Part shown: positions 34,349-42,831 of the stretch, in pieces
Layout of the letters: each line of letters begins with the position of its first letter
Position numbering within the stretch: the first letter of the stretch is position 1
Assembly: GCA_903878475.1 (NCBI GenBank)
Contig: CAIRHQ010000009.1
Coordinates: 1 to 44,216 of the forward strand
DNA from: an uncultured Bacteroidota bacterium
GTDB lineage: Bacteria; Bacteroidota; Bacteroidia; Chitinophagales; Chitinophagaceae
Direction of reading: 5' to 3'
DNA: 44,216 bases
Program-made: the position numbers and the translations under genes
Notes under the pieces: generated by a model
Told to the model about the DNA's origin: nothing
Databases searched by the model: none
The model's input: the letters and a program-made list of their open reading frames with translations, nothing else

Positions 34349-35059
34349 TTATATAAAAAGCACTACATAGAGCCATACAAAAGGAATCGCCACCAATAAA
34401 GAATCGAACCGGTCGAGAAAGCCACCATGCCCGGGCATAAAAGAACCGCTGTCTTTCACTGCTGCCATTCTTTTTATTTTACTTTCCAGCAGGTCGCCCA
34501 GTGTTCCGAATACAGCACAAATAGCCGCAATAGCGATCCAATGCCTCACCGCAATAACACGGGCAACAGGTATAACCGATCCCAATAAGGCAATCACCGC
34601 AATACATAGCAAGGCTCCTCCAATGGTACCCTCCCAGGTTTTTTTCGGCGATATTTTTGAAAAGGGGGTCTTCCCCATAAAAGATCCCACGATATAGGCC
34701 ATGGTATCATTGATCCAGATAGAAAAAATAATGGCGCAGGGCAATAGAGGATCGTAATGAAGCGTATTGGTAATTTCATTCTTCATGTCGTTGGTAAAGT
34801 AATCACCCCTCACTCCTACAGACAAGATCATGAGTATGGGAACAGTGATATAAAGTATACCAAGCAAGCTCATCCATCCATATTGTTTGGGGTTGATGCG
34901 CTTCATCAGTTTTACAAATTCGTACCAGCATCCAAAATGGATCAGGATGAACAAGGCGCTAAAGCTCCAGGCATTCCAACATAAACCGGTAAGCATCACT
35001 GCAGCAAATATTACCGCAGTACCTGTTCTGGTTTTAAATGTCTGTAGATTAAATGCCAA
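34349..35059 (-). CDS. cdsA: Phosphatidate cytidylyltransferase (CDP-diglyceride synthase)
   Basis: A 236-residue integral membrane enzyme with about seven hydrophobic helices, somewhat short for the family. It converts phosphatidic acid and CTP to CDP-diacylglycerol. The signature region is 'FGTLGDLLESKIKRMAAVKDSGSFMPGHGGFLDRFDSLL' at about 184-221, containing the conserved S-x-x-K-R-x(4)-K-D-x-G-x-x-x-P-G-H-G-G-x-x-D-R-x-D pattern, and 'NDTMAYIVGSFMGKTPFSKISPKKTWEGTIGG' precedes it. The start is 3 bases from the end of the CPBP gene, so the two are almost certainly co-transcribed. Confidence 0.95.
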   Translation of the reverse strand: MAFNLQTFKTRTGTAVIFAAVMLTGLCWNAWSFSALFILIHFGCWYEFVKLMKRINPKQYGWMSLLGILYITVPILMILSVGVRGDYFTNDMKNEITNTLHYDPLLPCAIIFSIWINDTMAYIVGSFMGKTPFSKISPKKTWEGTIGGALLCIAVIALLGSVIPVARVIAVRHWIAIAAICAVFGTLGDLLESKIKRMAAVKDSGSFMPGHGGFLDRFDSLLVAIPFVWLYVVLFI

Positions 35060-35062
35060 GGA

Positions 35063-36061
35063 TCAATTATTTTTTGAGGCTGAAAAAAAATGGTTGGGAT
35101 CTGCTTTGTCGATCATATCCTGTTCTTCAAATGCCACCATATTTCTATTGGTTAAAGAAACTTTATTGAAAAAATAAAACAACCCAAAGGTGATCATCAG
35201 GGCCACAAGGCCGGTTATGAGCGGAATTTTTGGATCCAGTTTATCGAGTTCGATCTTACCATTATGCCTGCTGATCCAAAACATTTGGACCAGTGCGATA
35301 AGGTTATTCAAAAAATGAGCAATGATATTCACCCAAAGATTTCTGCTACGCTGGTACATGAATCCGAGCACAAATCCCAACACTGCCCTGCTGATAAAAA
35401 GATAGAAAGACATATGGATCAGGCTGAACAATATAGATGAAACGATGATGGCCAGTAAGGGCGCTTTCCACCATCTTTCCAAAAGATTTTGCAAGGCTCC
35501 CCTGAAAAAGATCTCTTCAAACATTGCCGGGATAAAGGCCATGATGATCACCGACAAAAAGAATTCGGGCCAGCTGGTTAAATTGCTCAAGGAGGAAACC
35601 TGTTCAGTATACGCCTGTTCCAGGCTTTGTGCCATATTGTTTATCTGAGGAAAATGAGCCAATAGGCTTTTGCTGATGTCGGCCAGCGGACCAGCAACGA
35701 TATTTGCAAAAAAAATGATGAAAAAACCAACAAGGATCTGCCAGGCGTTGATATGTTTATTGAATCCGAGCCAGAATGGATCCTTACCATAACAAACAAT
35801 CTGGTATAAAACTACCGGCACGAAGAAAAGTGCAAAGCTGCTTAATACCTGTGCGAGGCGCGCAAGATTCACATGTTCGGGCATACTGAGGGCTTTCACC
35901 ATCGCCTCTCCCATTTTATTAACGGGAACGCCTGCGGGTATCACTTGCAAACCGATCAAAAACTGTATGGCGCCTACCAGTATAAACCCCAGTCCTAAAA
36001 AAATCAGCAGAATGCCCAACTGTCCCCATCCCGAATAACCCTTTATACTCCTGTATTGCAT
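35063..36061 (-). CDS. CPBP family intramembrane metalloprotease
   Basis: A 332-residue protein with about eight membrane helices. CPBP (CAAX protease/Abi) motifs are visible: E182-E183-x-x-x-R187 in 'FEEIFFRGALQNLL', F-x-x-x-H216 in 'FSLIHMSFYLF', and H249-x-x-x-N253 in 'AHFLNNLIALVQM'. In bacteria such proteins process or remodel membrane proteins, and some protect against bacteriocins; there is no bacteriocin gene here. It is the promoter-proximal gene of a CPBP-cdsA-psd cluster and is divergent from the dihydrouridine synthase gene. Confidence 0.9.
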   Translation of the reverse strand: MQYRSIKGYSGWGQLGILLIFLGLGFILVGAIQFLIGLQVIPAGVPVNKMGEAMVKALSMPEHVNLARLAQVLSSFALFFVPVVLYQIVCYGKDPFWLGFNKHINAWQILVGFFIIFFANIVAGPLADISKSLLAHFPQINNMAQSLEQAYTEQVSSLSNLTSWPEFFLSVIIMAFIPAMFEEIFFRGALQNLLERWWKAPLLAIIVSSILFSLIHMSFYLFISRAVLGFVLGFMYQRSRNLWVNIIAHFLNNLIALVQMFWISRHNGKIELDKLDPKIPLITGLVALMITFGLFYFFNKVSLTNRNMVAFEEQDMIDKADPNHFFSASKNN

Positions 36062-36088
36062 ATGCTTGGCCGATTAGTTGTAAATTTG
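36056..36088 (+). promoter_or_regulatory. Putative promoter of the tRNA-dihydrouridine synthase gene
   Basis: TTG (36056-36058), 22 bases, then TAAATTTG (36081-36088), an exact -7 match with slightly long spacing. It leaves a leader of about 35 bases before the ATG at 36127 and overlaps the start of the divergent CPBP gene. Confidence 0.45.
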
Positions 36089-36126
36089 CACTTGCAATAT
36101 ACACCGAGTAAAAGGTTTAAAAAAAC

Positions 36127-37164
36127 ATGCCGCAGATAGGTTCTATACAACTACCCGATTTCCCCTTATTGCTTGCTCCCATGGAGGATGTAAGCGATCC
36201 TCCCTTCCGTGCGGTTTGCAAAGACCATGGGGCCGACCTTATGTATACCGAATTCATTTCAAGCGAAGGATTGATCAGAGATGCCATCAAAAGCAGAAAG
36301 AAGCTCGATATTTTCGATTATGAAAAACCGGTAGGTGTTCAGATCTTCGGCGGAGATGAAGACAGCTTGGCCATGGCCGCAAAAATTGTAGAAGTAACCA
36401 ATCCCGATCTATTGGATATCAATTTCGGATGCCCGGTAAAAAAAGTAGCGCTGAAAGGTGCCGGTGCGGGAGTACTGAAAGATATTAACCTGATGGTGCG
36501 TTTAACCAGTGCCGTTGTGAAATCTACAAATTTGCCGGTAACCGTAAAGACCCGACTGGGATGGGATGAGCAAACCAAGAATATTGAAGAAGTGGCCGAA
36601 CGCTTACAGGATGTAGGCATCAGTGCCCTGGCGATACATGGCAGAACCCGTACCCAGATGTACAAGGGCGAAGCCAACTGGGAGCTGATCGGAAAAGTGA
36701 AGAATAATCCCCGGATCAAGATCCCCATTTTCGGGAACGGAGATATCGATAGTCCGGAAAAAACCCTGGAGTATAAAAATAAATATGGCGTAGATGGCAT
36801 CATGATCGGCCGGGCAGCCATTGGCTATCCCTGGATCTTCAATGAGATAAAACATTTTTTAAAAACGGGAACCCATTTACCGGTGCCTACTATCGAAGAC
36901 CGAGTGGCCGTTTGCAAAAAACACCTGCACCGTTCTTATGAATGGAAAGGACCGGTGGTAGGAATTTTTGAAATGAGAAGGCATTATGCTAACTACCTGA
37001 AAGGGATGCCCAATATCAAAGAATACCGGTACAAACTGGTTACTTTAAAAACAGTAGAAGAGATCAATGAAGTATTGGATGAGATCGTGAAACAATATTC
37101 CGGTTTCAATTTTGAAAAAACGCCGATCGAACTGATCGACTACCATCAAAAATGTCCGGTATAA
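36127..37164 (+). CDS. dusB: tRNA-dihydrouridine synthase (DusB-type)
   Basis: A 345-residue flavoenzyme of normal length that reduces specific uridines in tRNA to dihydrouridine with NADPH. The FMN barrel starts 'LLLAPMEDVSDPPFRAVCKDHGADLMYTEFISSEGL'; the catalytic Cys102 is in 'DINFGCPVKKVALKGAGAG', and 'VTVKTRLGWDEQ', 'ALAIHGRTRTQMYKGEANWELI' and 'IPIFGNGDID..GVDGIMIGRAAIGYPWIF' are the other Dus blocks. Subfamily assignment to DusB is by pattern and could be checked by phylogeny. It converges with the peroxidase gene. Confidence 0.93.
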   Translation: MPQIGSIQLPDFPLLLAPMEDVSDPPFRAVCKDHGADLMYTEFISSEGLIRDAIKSRKKLDIFDYEKPVGVQIFGGDEDSLAMAAKIVEVTNPDLLDINFGCPVKKVALKGAGAGVLKDINLMVRLTSAVVKSTNLPVTVKTRLGWDEQTKNIEEVAERLQDVGISALAIHGRTRTQMYKGEANWELIGKVKNNPRIKIPIFGNGDIDSPEKTLEYKNKYGVDGIMIGRAAIGYPWIFNEIKHFLKTGTHLPVPTIEDRVAVCKKHLHRSYEWKGPVVGIFEMRRHYANYLKGMPNIKEYRYKLVTLKTVEEINEVLDEIVKQYSGFNFEKTPIELIDYHQKCPV

Positions 37165-37218
37165 GCCTCAACCGGTAACAGAAATCATTACTCAAATTGG
37201 GTCTACTTTATATTGATG

Positions 37219-37911
37219 CTATTGATCAATCGCATCAGTGATCTCCTTACTCATAGGGTCAGTAGCGGATGCAAAAAAATGAGTGAGGTTCCCATTTTCA
37301 TCAACCAGGTATTTACAGAAATTCCAGGAGGGTGCCCGATTGTTCCATCCATTCTTGCTGGCATTGCTGAGCCAGGCAAAAATTTCATTTTGTGCCGGAT
37401 CTTTTATCACTATGCTTTTTTTCATCAGTAAAAAGCTAACCCCATAATTCAAGGAACAAAATGTAGCGATCTCAGCATCATCCCCTTTTTCCTGACCCTT
37501 GAAATCGTTTGCCGGAAAACCAATAAGCACTAATTTATCTTTATACTGAATGAATAATTTTTCCAATGATTCGTATTGACGGGTATATCCGCAATCACTC
37601 GCCGTATTCACCAGCAATATTTTTTTGCCTTTCAAACTGGAGAGATCAAGCGTGGTTCCGTTATTCAACACACCCGAAAGGGAATAAAAAGAAACCGGCG
37701 CCTGTTTCTTTTCCGTACTGGCCGTACGATTGCCCGAATGGCTCAGATTCGACAACCACATGAAGGCGGGATAAACAGCTTTTAATATTTTCTGGCGATA
37801 GGTCATATGAACTGAATTGAGATTCACGATTTGTACATAACTAAAAAAAGCTACCAGGAGTAAAAGAAGGACCAGGAGCGTTCTTTTGAATTTATTCTTC
37901 GGAATAAGCAT
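37219..37911 (-). CDS. Membrane-anchored glutathione peroxidase-family protein
   Basis: A 230-residue protein. Unlike the usual cytosolic 160-residue enzyme it carries an N-terminal hydrophobic segment at about 11-29 and a linker to about residue 72, so the peroxidase domain should face the periplasm. The active site has peroxidatic Cys107 in 'VNTASDCGYTRQYESLEKLF', Gln140 in 'GFPANDFKGQEKG', and Trp195-Asn196 in 'PSWNFCKYLVD'; Cys152 in 'ATFCSLNYGVSF' is the likely resolving Cys of thioredoxin-dependent members. It reduces peroxides with thiols. It is followed 46 bases on by the aldehyde dehydrogenase gene's end in the same strand direction. Confidence 0.9.
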   Translation of the reverse strand: MLIPKNKFKRTLLVLLLLLVAFFSYVQIVNLNSVHMTYRQKILKAVYPAFMWLSNLSHSGNRTASTEKKQAPVSFYSLSGVLNNGTTLDLSSLKGKKILLVNTASDCGYTRQYESLEKLFIQYKDKLVLIGFPANDFKGQEKGDDAEIATFCSLNYGVSFLLMKKSIVIKDPAQNEIFAWLSNASKNGWNNRAPSWNFCKYLVDENGNLTHFFASATDPMSKEITDAIDQ

Positions 37912-37957
37912 AATTGCATGTTAAGTTGATAATATTATTCCTCAGCCCATTCCCAAT

Positions 37958-39328
37958 TTACCTGATCACCCATTTAAATAATTTTAATTTACCCTTAAAA
38001 GGTGGATACTTCACCGCAGGATCGAACCAGGTGGGTGTTTTCAGTATCGATTTTTTATGACTAAATGTATCGTATGAAAATTTTCCATGGTACGCGCCGA
38101 TGCCGCTGTTTCCCCTTCCGCCAAAGGGCAGATTATGGTTGGTGAGATGCCAGCTGGCATTATTGATACAGCCTCCTCCAAAAGCAACAGACCCGATCCA
38201 TTCGGTTTCTTTTTTTGCTGAAGAAGTGAAAAGATAAAAAGCAAGCGGATTGGGATTACGATCGATCAGCTGCTTGGCCTCTTCAAATGTATTAAAAGGA
38301 ATGATGGGCAAGATGGGTCCAAATATTTCTTCCTGCATGATGGGTGTATCAACATTTACATCGACCAATAGCGTGGGCTCAATGAATAACCTTGAAACAT
38401 CCGACCTGCCGCCATGCACGATTTTGCCCTGGCTCATATAAGATAATACCCGGTTGAATTGTTTTTCGTTGATGATCTTCGAATAATTATAACTGTCTTC
38501 TGCCTGCTCGCTGAAAAACTGATTGATGATCTGCTTTAGTGCAGCGATGAGCTCATCTTTTACCGAGGCATGTACCAAAACATAATCGGGTGCCACACAC
38601 ATCTGGCCCGCATTGGAAAATTTGGTTACCGCAATTCGGCGGGCTGCCACTTTAATATTGGCGTCGGCCTCCACTACACAAGGACTTTTACCACCCAGTT
38701 CGAGGGTAACAGGCACCAGCCTTTCGGCCGCCATCTTATAAATTATTTTTCCTACAGCAGTACTACCGGTATAGAATACATGATCAAAACTGAATTGATT
38801 CATCATCAGGGGTATTTCTGTTGCACCATCTCCGGCAGTAAACTGGATATGCTGCTTTTCAAATGTTTCGCTGATGAGCTTTTGCATCACTTGTGCTGTG
38901 GCCGGTGCAAATTCGGAAGCCTTCAGCACCACACAATTTCCGGCCGCAATGGCTCCGCAAAGTGGTGTAAAAAGCAGTTGCAAAGGATAATTCCAGGGAC
39001 CAATGATGAGTATCACACCCAGTGGTTCGGTAAGCACCTGACTTTTAGAAGGAAGGTTCAATAAATTGGTAGATACCCCCTTGGGTGCCATCCAGGATCT
39101 AAGTTTACTGATGGTATTGTTGATCTCGGCCAGTAAAAATCCGGTTTCGGTTACCCAGCATTCTTCCGGACTTTTTTTAAGATCGGTATACAGGGCCTGG
39201 TGGAATTCCTGCTCGTATTTTTTTACCGCATCGCGGAGTTTGATCAATTGTGCCCTGCGAAAGGCATAGTCCTTGGTTACACCGGATTCAAAATATCGGC
39301 GCATTTCTAACAGGTTAATATCTGACAT
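37958..39328 (-). CDS. Aldehyde dehydrogenase (class 3-like)
   Basis: The preferred start, MSDINLLEMRRYFESGVTK, gives 456 residues; an upstream in-frame ATG (39376) would add a 16-residue hydrophobic stretch without family support. It oxidises aldehydes to acids with NAD(P). Landmarks are 'LGVILIIGPWNYPLQL', 'FYTGSTAVGK', general base Glu210 in 'LELGGKSP', nucleophile Cys244 in 'NAGQMCVAPDYV', and 'MQEEIFGPILPI'. The short, ALDH3-like form often acts on fatty or aromatic aldehydes. A link to the AlkB pathway about 25 kb away is possible but not shown. Confidence 0.93.
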   Translation of the reverse strand: MSDINLLEMRRYFESGVTKDYAFRRAQLIKLRDAVKKYEQEFHQALYTDLKKSPEECWVTETGFLLAEINNTISKLRSWMAPKGVSTNLLNLPSKSQVLTEPLGVILIIGPWNYPLQLLFTPLCGAIAAGNCVVLKASEFAPATAQVMQKLISETFEKQHIQFTAGDGATEIPLMMNQFSFDHVFYTGSTAVGKIIYKMAAERLVPVTLELGGKSPCVVEADANIKVAARRIAVTKFSNAGQMCVAPDYVLVHASVKDELIAALKQIINQFFSEQAEDSYNYSKIINEKQFNRVLSYMSQGKIVHGGRSDVSRLFIEPTLLVDVNVDTPIMQEEIFGPILPIIPFNTFEEAKQLIDRNPNPLAFYLFTSSAKKETEWIGSVAFGGGCINNASWHLTNHNLPFGGRGNSGIGAYHGKFSYDTFSHKKSILKTPTWFDPAVKYPPFKGKLKLFKWVIR

Positions 39329-39464
39329 TACTGCTAAATTTGTGGAAAGGTAAAAGAAAATAGCTAAGGGAAGCATTGAAAAATATACCCATCAGCAGTT
39401 TGATCGATATGCAGTAGCATTGCAATCATAGCCGGTGTTTTTGGACCCAGTAAAATTTAGATGC

Positions 39465-39899
39465 ATGGATGATGAACAATATATGAAGCTCGCGCTTCAG
39501 GAAGCCCAAAAAGCATTCGATGCCGGAGAAGTACCTGTGGGTGCCATCATCGTCATGAACGGGCAGATCATTGCTAAGGCACATAATCAGGTTGAATTGC
39601 TGAACGATTGCACGGCTCATGCAGAGATCATGGCGCTTACGACTGCCTTTAATTTTTTGGGCAGCAAGTATTTACCCGATGCATGTCTTTATGTAACCCT
39701 GGAACCCTGCCTCATGTGTTGCGGGGCATTGTACTGGAGCAAGATCGGAAGGATCGTGTATGGTGCTGCGGATGAGAAGAACGGCTATCGCAAATTGACC
39801 ACCGCAAATCCCTTTCATCCAAAAACGGAACTGCTGGGAGGCGTTATGCAGGAAGCAGCGTCATTGCTGATGAAATCATTTTTTTTAGCCAGAAGATAA
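39465..39899 (+). CDS. tadA: tRNA-specific adenosine deaminase
   Basis: The preferred start, MDDEQYMKLALQEAQKAF, gives 144 residues; an ATG 30 bases upstream is possible. The enzyme converts adenosine 34 of tRNA-Arg to inosine. Zinc and catalytic residues are H52-A-E54 in 'CTAHAEIMAL' and C82-x-x-C85 in 'LEPCLMCCGALYWSKIGRIVYGA', and 'GEVPVGAIIV' is the family's substrate-pocket segment. Its stop is one base from the stop of the convergent T9SS-tagged gene. Confidence 0.93.
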   Translation: MDDEQYMKLALQEAQKAFDAGEVPVGAIIVMNGQIIAKAHNQVELLNDCTAHAEIMALTTAFNFLGSKYLPDACLYVTLEPCLMCCGALYWSKIGRIVYGAADEKNGYRKLTTANPFHPKTELLGGVMQEAASLLMKSFFLARR

Positions 39900-39900
39900 T

Positions 39901-40254
39901 TTATAAAAGCACCAGCCTTTTTCGAAGTTTATGCTGATGCTGCCGGATGCATACGAAATAGATCCCCGGTTTTGCATTGAACATCAGCATCAGTGATTCA
40001 TCGCCACTATACAGCAACCGTTTATCATCCCTGAGGATATTGCCCATGGCATCAACAAGCTGTATCCTAATGAGACCTGGTTCAAAACCGGAAAGGGTTA
40101 TTTCCACTTTATTGCTGGCCGGGTTGGGGGCTAATTTTGCATTGGGCCTTGGGGCAGCCAATTGCTCAGTTTCAAGTGCATTTCCGGTTGGTTTTTGGGA
40201 GAAAGCCATACAAATTCCCGAAAACGTAAATGCGAGTAATACAATTTTCTTCAT
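39901..40254 (-). CDS. Very small T9SS type A sorting-domain protein
   Basis: A 117-residue protein with a signal peptide (1-19, ending 'CMAFSQ') and then almost only a type IX secretion C-terminal sorting domain: 'LAPNPASNKVEITLSGFEPGLIRIQLVDAMGNILRDDKRL..FNAKPGIYFVCIRQHQHKLRKRLVLL'. The P-N-P-A, V-D-A-M-G-x-x-L and P-G-I-Y-F-V blocks with the final K-R-L-V-L-L are typical. Between signal and domain there are only about 20 residues, so there is no obvious cargo. It implies an active type IX system elsewhere in the genome. It converges with tadA with a 1-base gap. Confidence 0.85.
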   Translation of the reverse strand: MKKIVLLAFTFSGICMAFSQKPTGNALETEQLAAPRPNAKLAPNPASNKVEITLSGFEPGLIRIQLVDAMGNILRDDKRLLYSGDESLMLMFNAKPGIYFVCIRQHQHKLRKRLVLL

Positions 40255-40281
40255 TTCATACGAATAAGAAAATAGATAGCG

Positions 40282-40289
40282 TAAATTTG
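40282..40289 (+). promoter_or_regulatory. Possible -7 box for the superoxide dismutase gene
   Basis: TAAATTTG fits TAnnTTTG, about 46 bases before the ATG. A convincing -33 TTG is not seen. Confidence 0.4.
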
Positions 40290-40335
40290 GTGCCTACAAT
40301 TCACAACAGATTCATAAAACTTAAATTTTCATCTT

Positions 40336-40935
40336 ATGTCATTTACCTTACCCCCGTTACCGTATGCTTTTGAAGCACTGGAGCCGCATATCGATAGCAC
40401 AACCATGAAGATTCATCATGGCAAACATCATCAGGCTTATGTTGATAATCTGAATAAGGCCATTGCCGGAACCGAACAGGAAAATAAATCCATTGAAGAA
40501 TTGGTGAAACATGCAGGTAGTATTAGTGCTGCTGTTCGCAATAATGGTGGTGGACATTGGAACCACAGTTTTTTCTGGGAATCCATGGCCCCCAACAGTG
40601 GCGGTGCACCAACCGGAAAACTGGCTGATGCCATTCAAGCAGCATTCGGATCTTTTGATGTATTCAAAGAAAAATTTGCCGCCGCAGGATTAACTCGTTT
40701 TGGAAGTGGCTGGGCATGGCTCATCGTTAAAGACGGAAAACTGGAGATCTCTTCTACCCCGAATCAGGATAATCCTTTAATGGATGTTGTTGATGTAAAA
40801 GGCACCCCAATATTGGGTTGCGATGTTTGGGAACATGCTTACTACCTGCATTACCAGAATCGCCGAGCTGATTACCTTGCTGCTTTTTGGAATGTAGTGA
40901 ACTGGAATAAAGTAGCTGAACGTTTTGGAGGATAA
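40336..40935 (+). CDS. Superoxide dismutase, Fe/Mn family
   Basis: A 199-residue cytoplasmic enzyme converting superoxide to oxygen and hydrogen peroxide. Metal ligands by alignment to known enzymes are His27, His77 ('[14 protein letters not shown]'), Asp163 and His167 ('[11 protein letters not shown]'). The outer-sphere residues point to the Mn-type pattern: Gly in 'NGGGHWNH' and Gln144 in '[10 protein letters not shown]', where Fe enzymes have Gln and Ala respectively. Metal choice remains an inference. It is monocistronic, with a terminator 31 bases downstream. Confidence 0.95.
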   Translation: MSFTLPPLPYAFEALEPHIDSTTMKIHHGKHHQAYVDNLNKAIAGTEQENKSIEELVKHAGSISAAVRNNGGGHWNHSFFWESMAPNSGGAPTGKLADAIQAAFGSFDVFKEKFAAAGLTRFGSGWAWLIVKDGKLEISSTPNQDNPLMDVVDVKGTPILGCDVWEHAYYLHYQNRRADYLAAFWNVVNWNKVAERFGG

Positions 40936-40965
40936 TGATATTTTTAAATAGAATATTTAACTAAG

Positions 40966-40997
40966 AACTGCCATCTCAGGATGGCAGTTTTATTTTT
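40966..40997 (+). terminator. Rho-independent terminator after the superoxide dismutase gene
   Basis: A 10-base stem AACTGCCATC/GATGGCAGTT closes a TCAG loop and is followed by a T-rich run. It sits between the convergent superoxide dismutase and yidD genes; the T tract overlaps the yidD stop region. Confidence 0.85.
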
Positions 40998-41227
40998 TAT
41001 GGAAGGGGGTCATATCCTTGTCCACCCCATGGATGGCAGGTCGACACTCTTTTAATGGTCAGCCACAATCCCTTAATGGGTCCATATTTTTTTAATGCTT
41101 CAATTCCATATTGCGAACAGGTTGGGGTATACCGGCATTTTTGTCCCAGCCAGGGTGAGATGATCCACTGATATAATTTTATCAGCAGGATAAAAGGCAT
41201 ACTAAGTATTTGCAGCAGTATTTTCAT
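40997..41227 (-). CDS. yidD: Membrane protein insertion efficiency factor YidD
   Basis: A 76-residue protein with an amphipathic N-terminal helix and the YidD signature '[59 protein letters not shown]', including its three conserved cysteines. It aids the YidC insertase in placing membrane proteins. It overlaps rnpA by 26 bases; the ATG nine codons in (41200) would remove the overlap and is a reasonable alternative. The order rpmH-rnpA-yidD is widespread. Confidence 0.94.
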   Translation of the reverse strand: MKILLQILSMPFILLIKLYQWIISPWLGQKCRYTPTCSQYGIEALKKYGPIKGLWLTIKRVSTCHPWGGQGYDPLP

Positions 41228-41612
41228 GAAAGTTCTTGATCAGATTTTTTAATGCCGTACCGGTTTTATCAAACAGTGTGCTGTATTCAGGCAATACCCT
41301 TCCAGTATAAATAAAAAAAACAGACAGTTGTTTTTGCTCCAGCTGCAGTTTTTCCATCAGTGTATTTTTTTGCAGGCGGTAGGCATCACGCATCTGTCTT
41401 TTTATGCGGTTGCGGTCAACTGCTTTTTTAAAATATTTACTGCTCACAGAGAATCCTGCCTGCAATACGGGTGAGGGGGATTGGGTAAACATCCAAATGA
41501 TCCGGAAGGGGGTAACAGAGAATGACTGTCCTTCCCGGAATAACTGTTCGATCAGTTTCCGGCTTTTCAGTCGCTCCTTTTTGGAAAGGGTATATCGTGC
41601 TAAACTATTCAA
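41202..41612 (-). CDS. rnpA: Ribonuclease P protein component
   Basis: A 136-residue basic protein that assists the RNase P RNA in maturing tRNA 5' ends. The N-terminal '[26 protein letters not shown]' and the central RNA-binding motif '[17 protein letters not shown]' are characteristic. Length is typical for Bacteroidota. It lies downstream of rpmH with two hairpins in the 79-base gap. Confidence 0.94.
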   Translation of the reverse strand: MNSLARYTLSKKERLKSRKLIEQLFREGQSFSVTPFRIIWMFTQSPSPVLQAGFSVSSKYFKKAVDRNRIKRQMRDAYRLQKNTLMEKLQLEQKQLSVFFIYTGRVLPEYSTLFDKTGTALKNLIKNFHENTAANT

Positions 41613-41627
41613 TTGTTCAAAATTAAA

Positions 41628-41651
41628 AAGTCCTGCCGAAAAGCAGGACTT
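41628..41651 (-). terminator. Hairpin with T run between rpmH and rnpA (attenuator-like)
   Basis: On the minus strand AAGTCCTGC pairs with GCAGGACTT around a 6-base loop and is followed by several T residues, giving the form of an intrinsic terminator. A second, imperfect hairpin (CCGGTTG/CAACCCGG) lies just upstream at 41663-41686. Its position inside an operon suggests partial termination, allowing more rpmH than rnpA transcript. Confidence 0.7.
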
Positions 41652-41691
41652 AATTATTTACACCGGGTTGGCTATTCAGCAACCGGCAATT

Positions 41692-41859
41692 TTATTTTTT
41701 ATCTCCGTGTTCGCTAGAAACCGTTAGTTTATGACGTCCTTTCTTTCTGCGGCTGGCCAATACTTTACGGCCATTAGCGGTTTGCATACGCTGGCGAAAT
41801 CCATGTACAGATTTTCTGCGGCGTTTGTGCGGTTGATAGGTTCTTTTTTTACCTGGCAT
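41692..41859 (-). CDS. rpmH: 50S ribosomal protein L34
   Basis: A 55-residue, extremely basic protein read on the minus strand from an ATG at 41857-41859, beginning [20 protein letters not shown] and continuing '[28 protein letters not shown]', then ending EHGDKK. This matches ribosomal protein L34 end to end, with a C-terminal extension of about ten residues common in Bacteroidota. It heads the rpmH-rnpA-yidD group. Confidence 0.95.
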   Translation of the reverse strand: MPGKKRTYQPHKRRRKSVHGFRQRMQTANGRKVLASRRKKGRHKLTVSSEHGDKK

Positions 41860-42005
41860 TTGATTAAGTTTTTCCTTTTACAAATAAATTTTAAGATCCG
41901 ATTTTGTTACACCCAGCAGGGCACCATCCCTGTTGTTTGTGAAAGGACGGCAAAGGTAGGGGAAAGTTGGCAGAAGACTGTTGGGAACTGAGGGTTTTTT
42001 TGCGA

Positions 42006-42827
42006 TTAAAGGCTTAAATGGGTTGATTTTACTGCTTTTCCGAAGAAAAGACTGGCATGATTATCAAAATCGGTGGTAGAATCGGTAGTAAAAAAGGAAT
42101 GCTTGCCATGTTTACTGCATTTGTCTGCTATTTCCGGATGGTGGTCAAGATAGTTGCTCAGGCTATTGGCTACAATTTCACCCTGGGGGATGATGCGAAT
42201 ACCGGCGGGGGTGAATTCCCTGATCTTCTCCAGCATCAGGGGGTAATGGGTACAGGCCAGCAGGATGGTATCAATATTGGGAGATTGGGCCAGCAACTCA
42301 TTGATATATTTTTTTACATAATAATCAGCGCCCGGCTCATTGAATTCATTGTTCTCGATCAGGGGTACCCACATGGGACAGGCTTGCTGGAATACCTGTA
42401 AACCCGGGTAGAATTTTTCTATCTCAATGGGATAAGAGTTGGACAAAATGGTTCCACTGGTAGCCAAAATTCCTACCTGGCCCGAGTGGGATAGTTGTCC
42501 AATGATCTCTGTGGTAGGCCTGATGACACCTAATACCCTTTTCGTGGGATCGATGACCGGAAGATCGTTTTGCTGAATACTGCGCAGGGCCTTAGCAGAA
42601 GCGGTATTACAAGCGAGGATCACCAGCGGGCAACCCTGCTCAAAGAACCAACGAACGCATTGCAGCGTATACGCATAAACGGTATCAAAGCTTCGGGGAC
42701 CGTAGGGGGCACGGGCATTATCACCCAGGTAGATATAATCATACTGGGGTAGTTTGTCGGTGATCTCTTTCAATACTGTGAGACCGCCATAACCGCTGTC
42801 AAAAACGCCGATGGGTTGTTTATCCAT
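42006..42827 (-). CDS. murI: Glutamate racemase
   Basis: A 273-residue enzyme making D-glutamate for peptidoglycan. Catalytic Asp10 is in 'IGVFDSGYGGLTVL', and the two acid/base cysteines are Cys73 ('VILACNTASAKALR') and Cys192 ('ILLACTHYPLML'). 'YLGDNARAPYGPRS' is the substrate loop. Length is normal. It follows two ompH genes, but an intrinsic terminator and its own -7 box lie in the 63-base gap, so it appears to be a separate transcript. No regulatory site for UDP-MurNAc-Ala is visible. Confidence 0.95.
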   Translation of the reverse strand: MDKQPIGVFDSGYGGLTVLKEITDKLPQYDYIYLGDNARAPYGPRSFDTVYAYTLQCVRWFFEQGCPLVILACNTASAKALRSIQQNDLPVIDPTKRVLGVIRPTTEIIGQLSHSGQVGILATSGTILSNSYPIEIEKFYPGLQVFQQACPMWVPLIENNEFNEPGADYYVKKYINELLAQSPNIDTILLACTHYPLMLEKIREFTPAGIRIIPQGEIVANSLSNYLDHHPEIADKCSKHGKHSFFTTDSTTDFDNHASLFFGKAVKSTHLSL

Positions 42828-42831
42828 AGTC

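Noticed and set aside
36339-36821. A 160-codon open frame opposite the dihydrouridine synthase gene
   Set aside because: Antisense to a full-length conserved enzyme; Ser/Pro/Thr-rich shadow translation.
38570-39064. A 164-codon open frame opposite the aldehyde dehydrogenase gene
   Set aside because: Rich in His and Cys as expected from a reverse-frame reading of a conserved gene; no family similarity seen.
41860-42005. Replication origin next to rpmH
   Set aside because: In many bacteria rpmH neighbours dnaA and oriC, but here there is no dnaA and I see no cluster of DnaA boxes in this 146-base gap.
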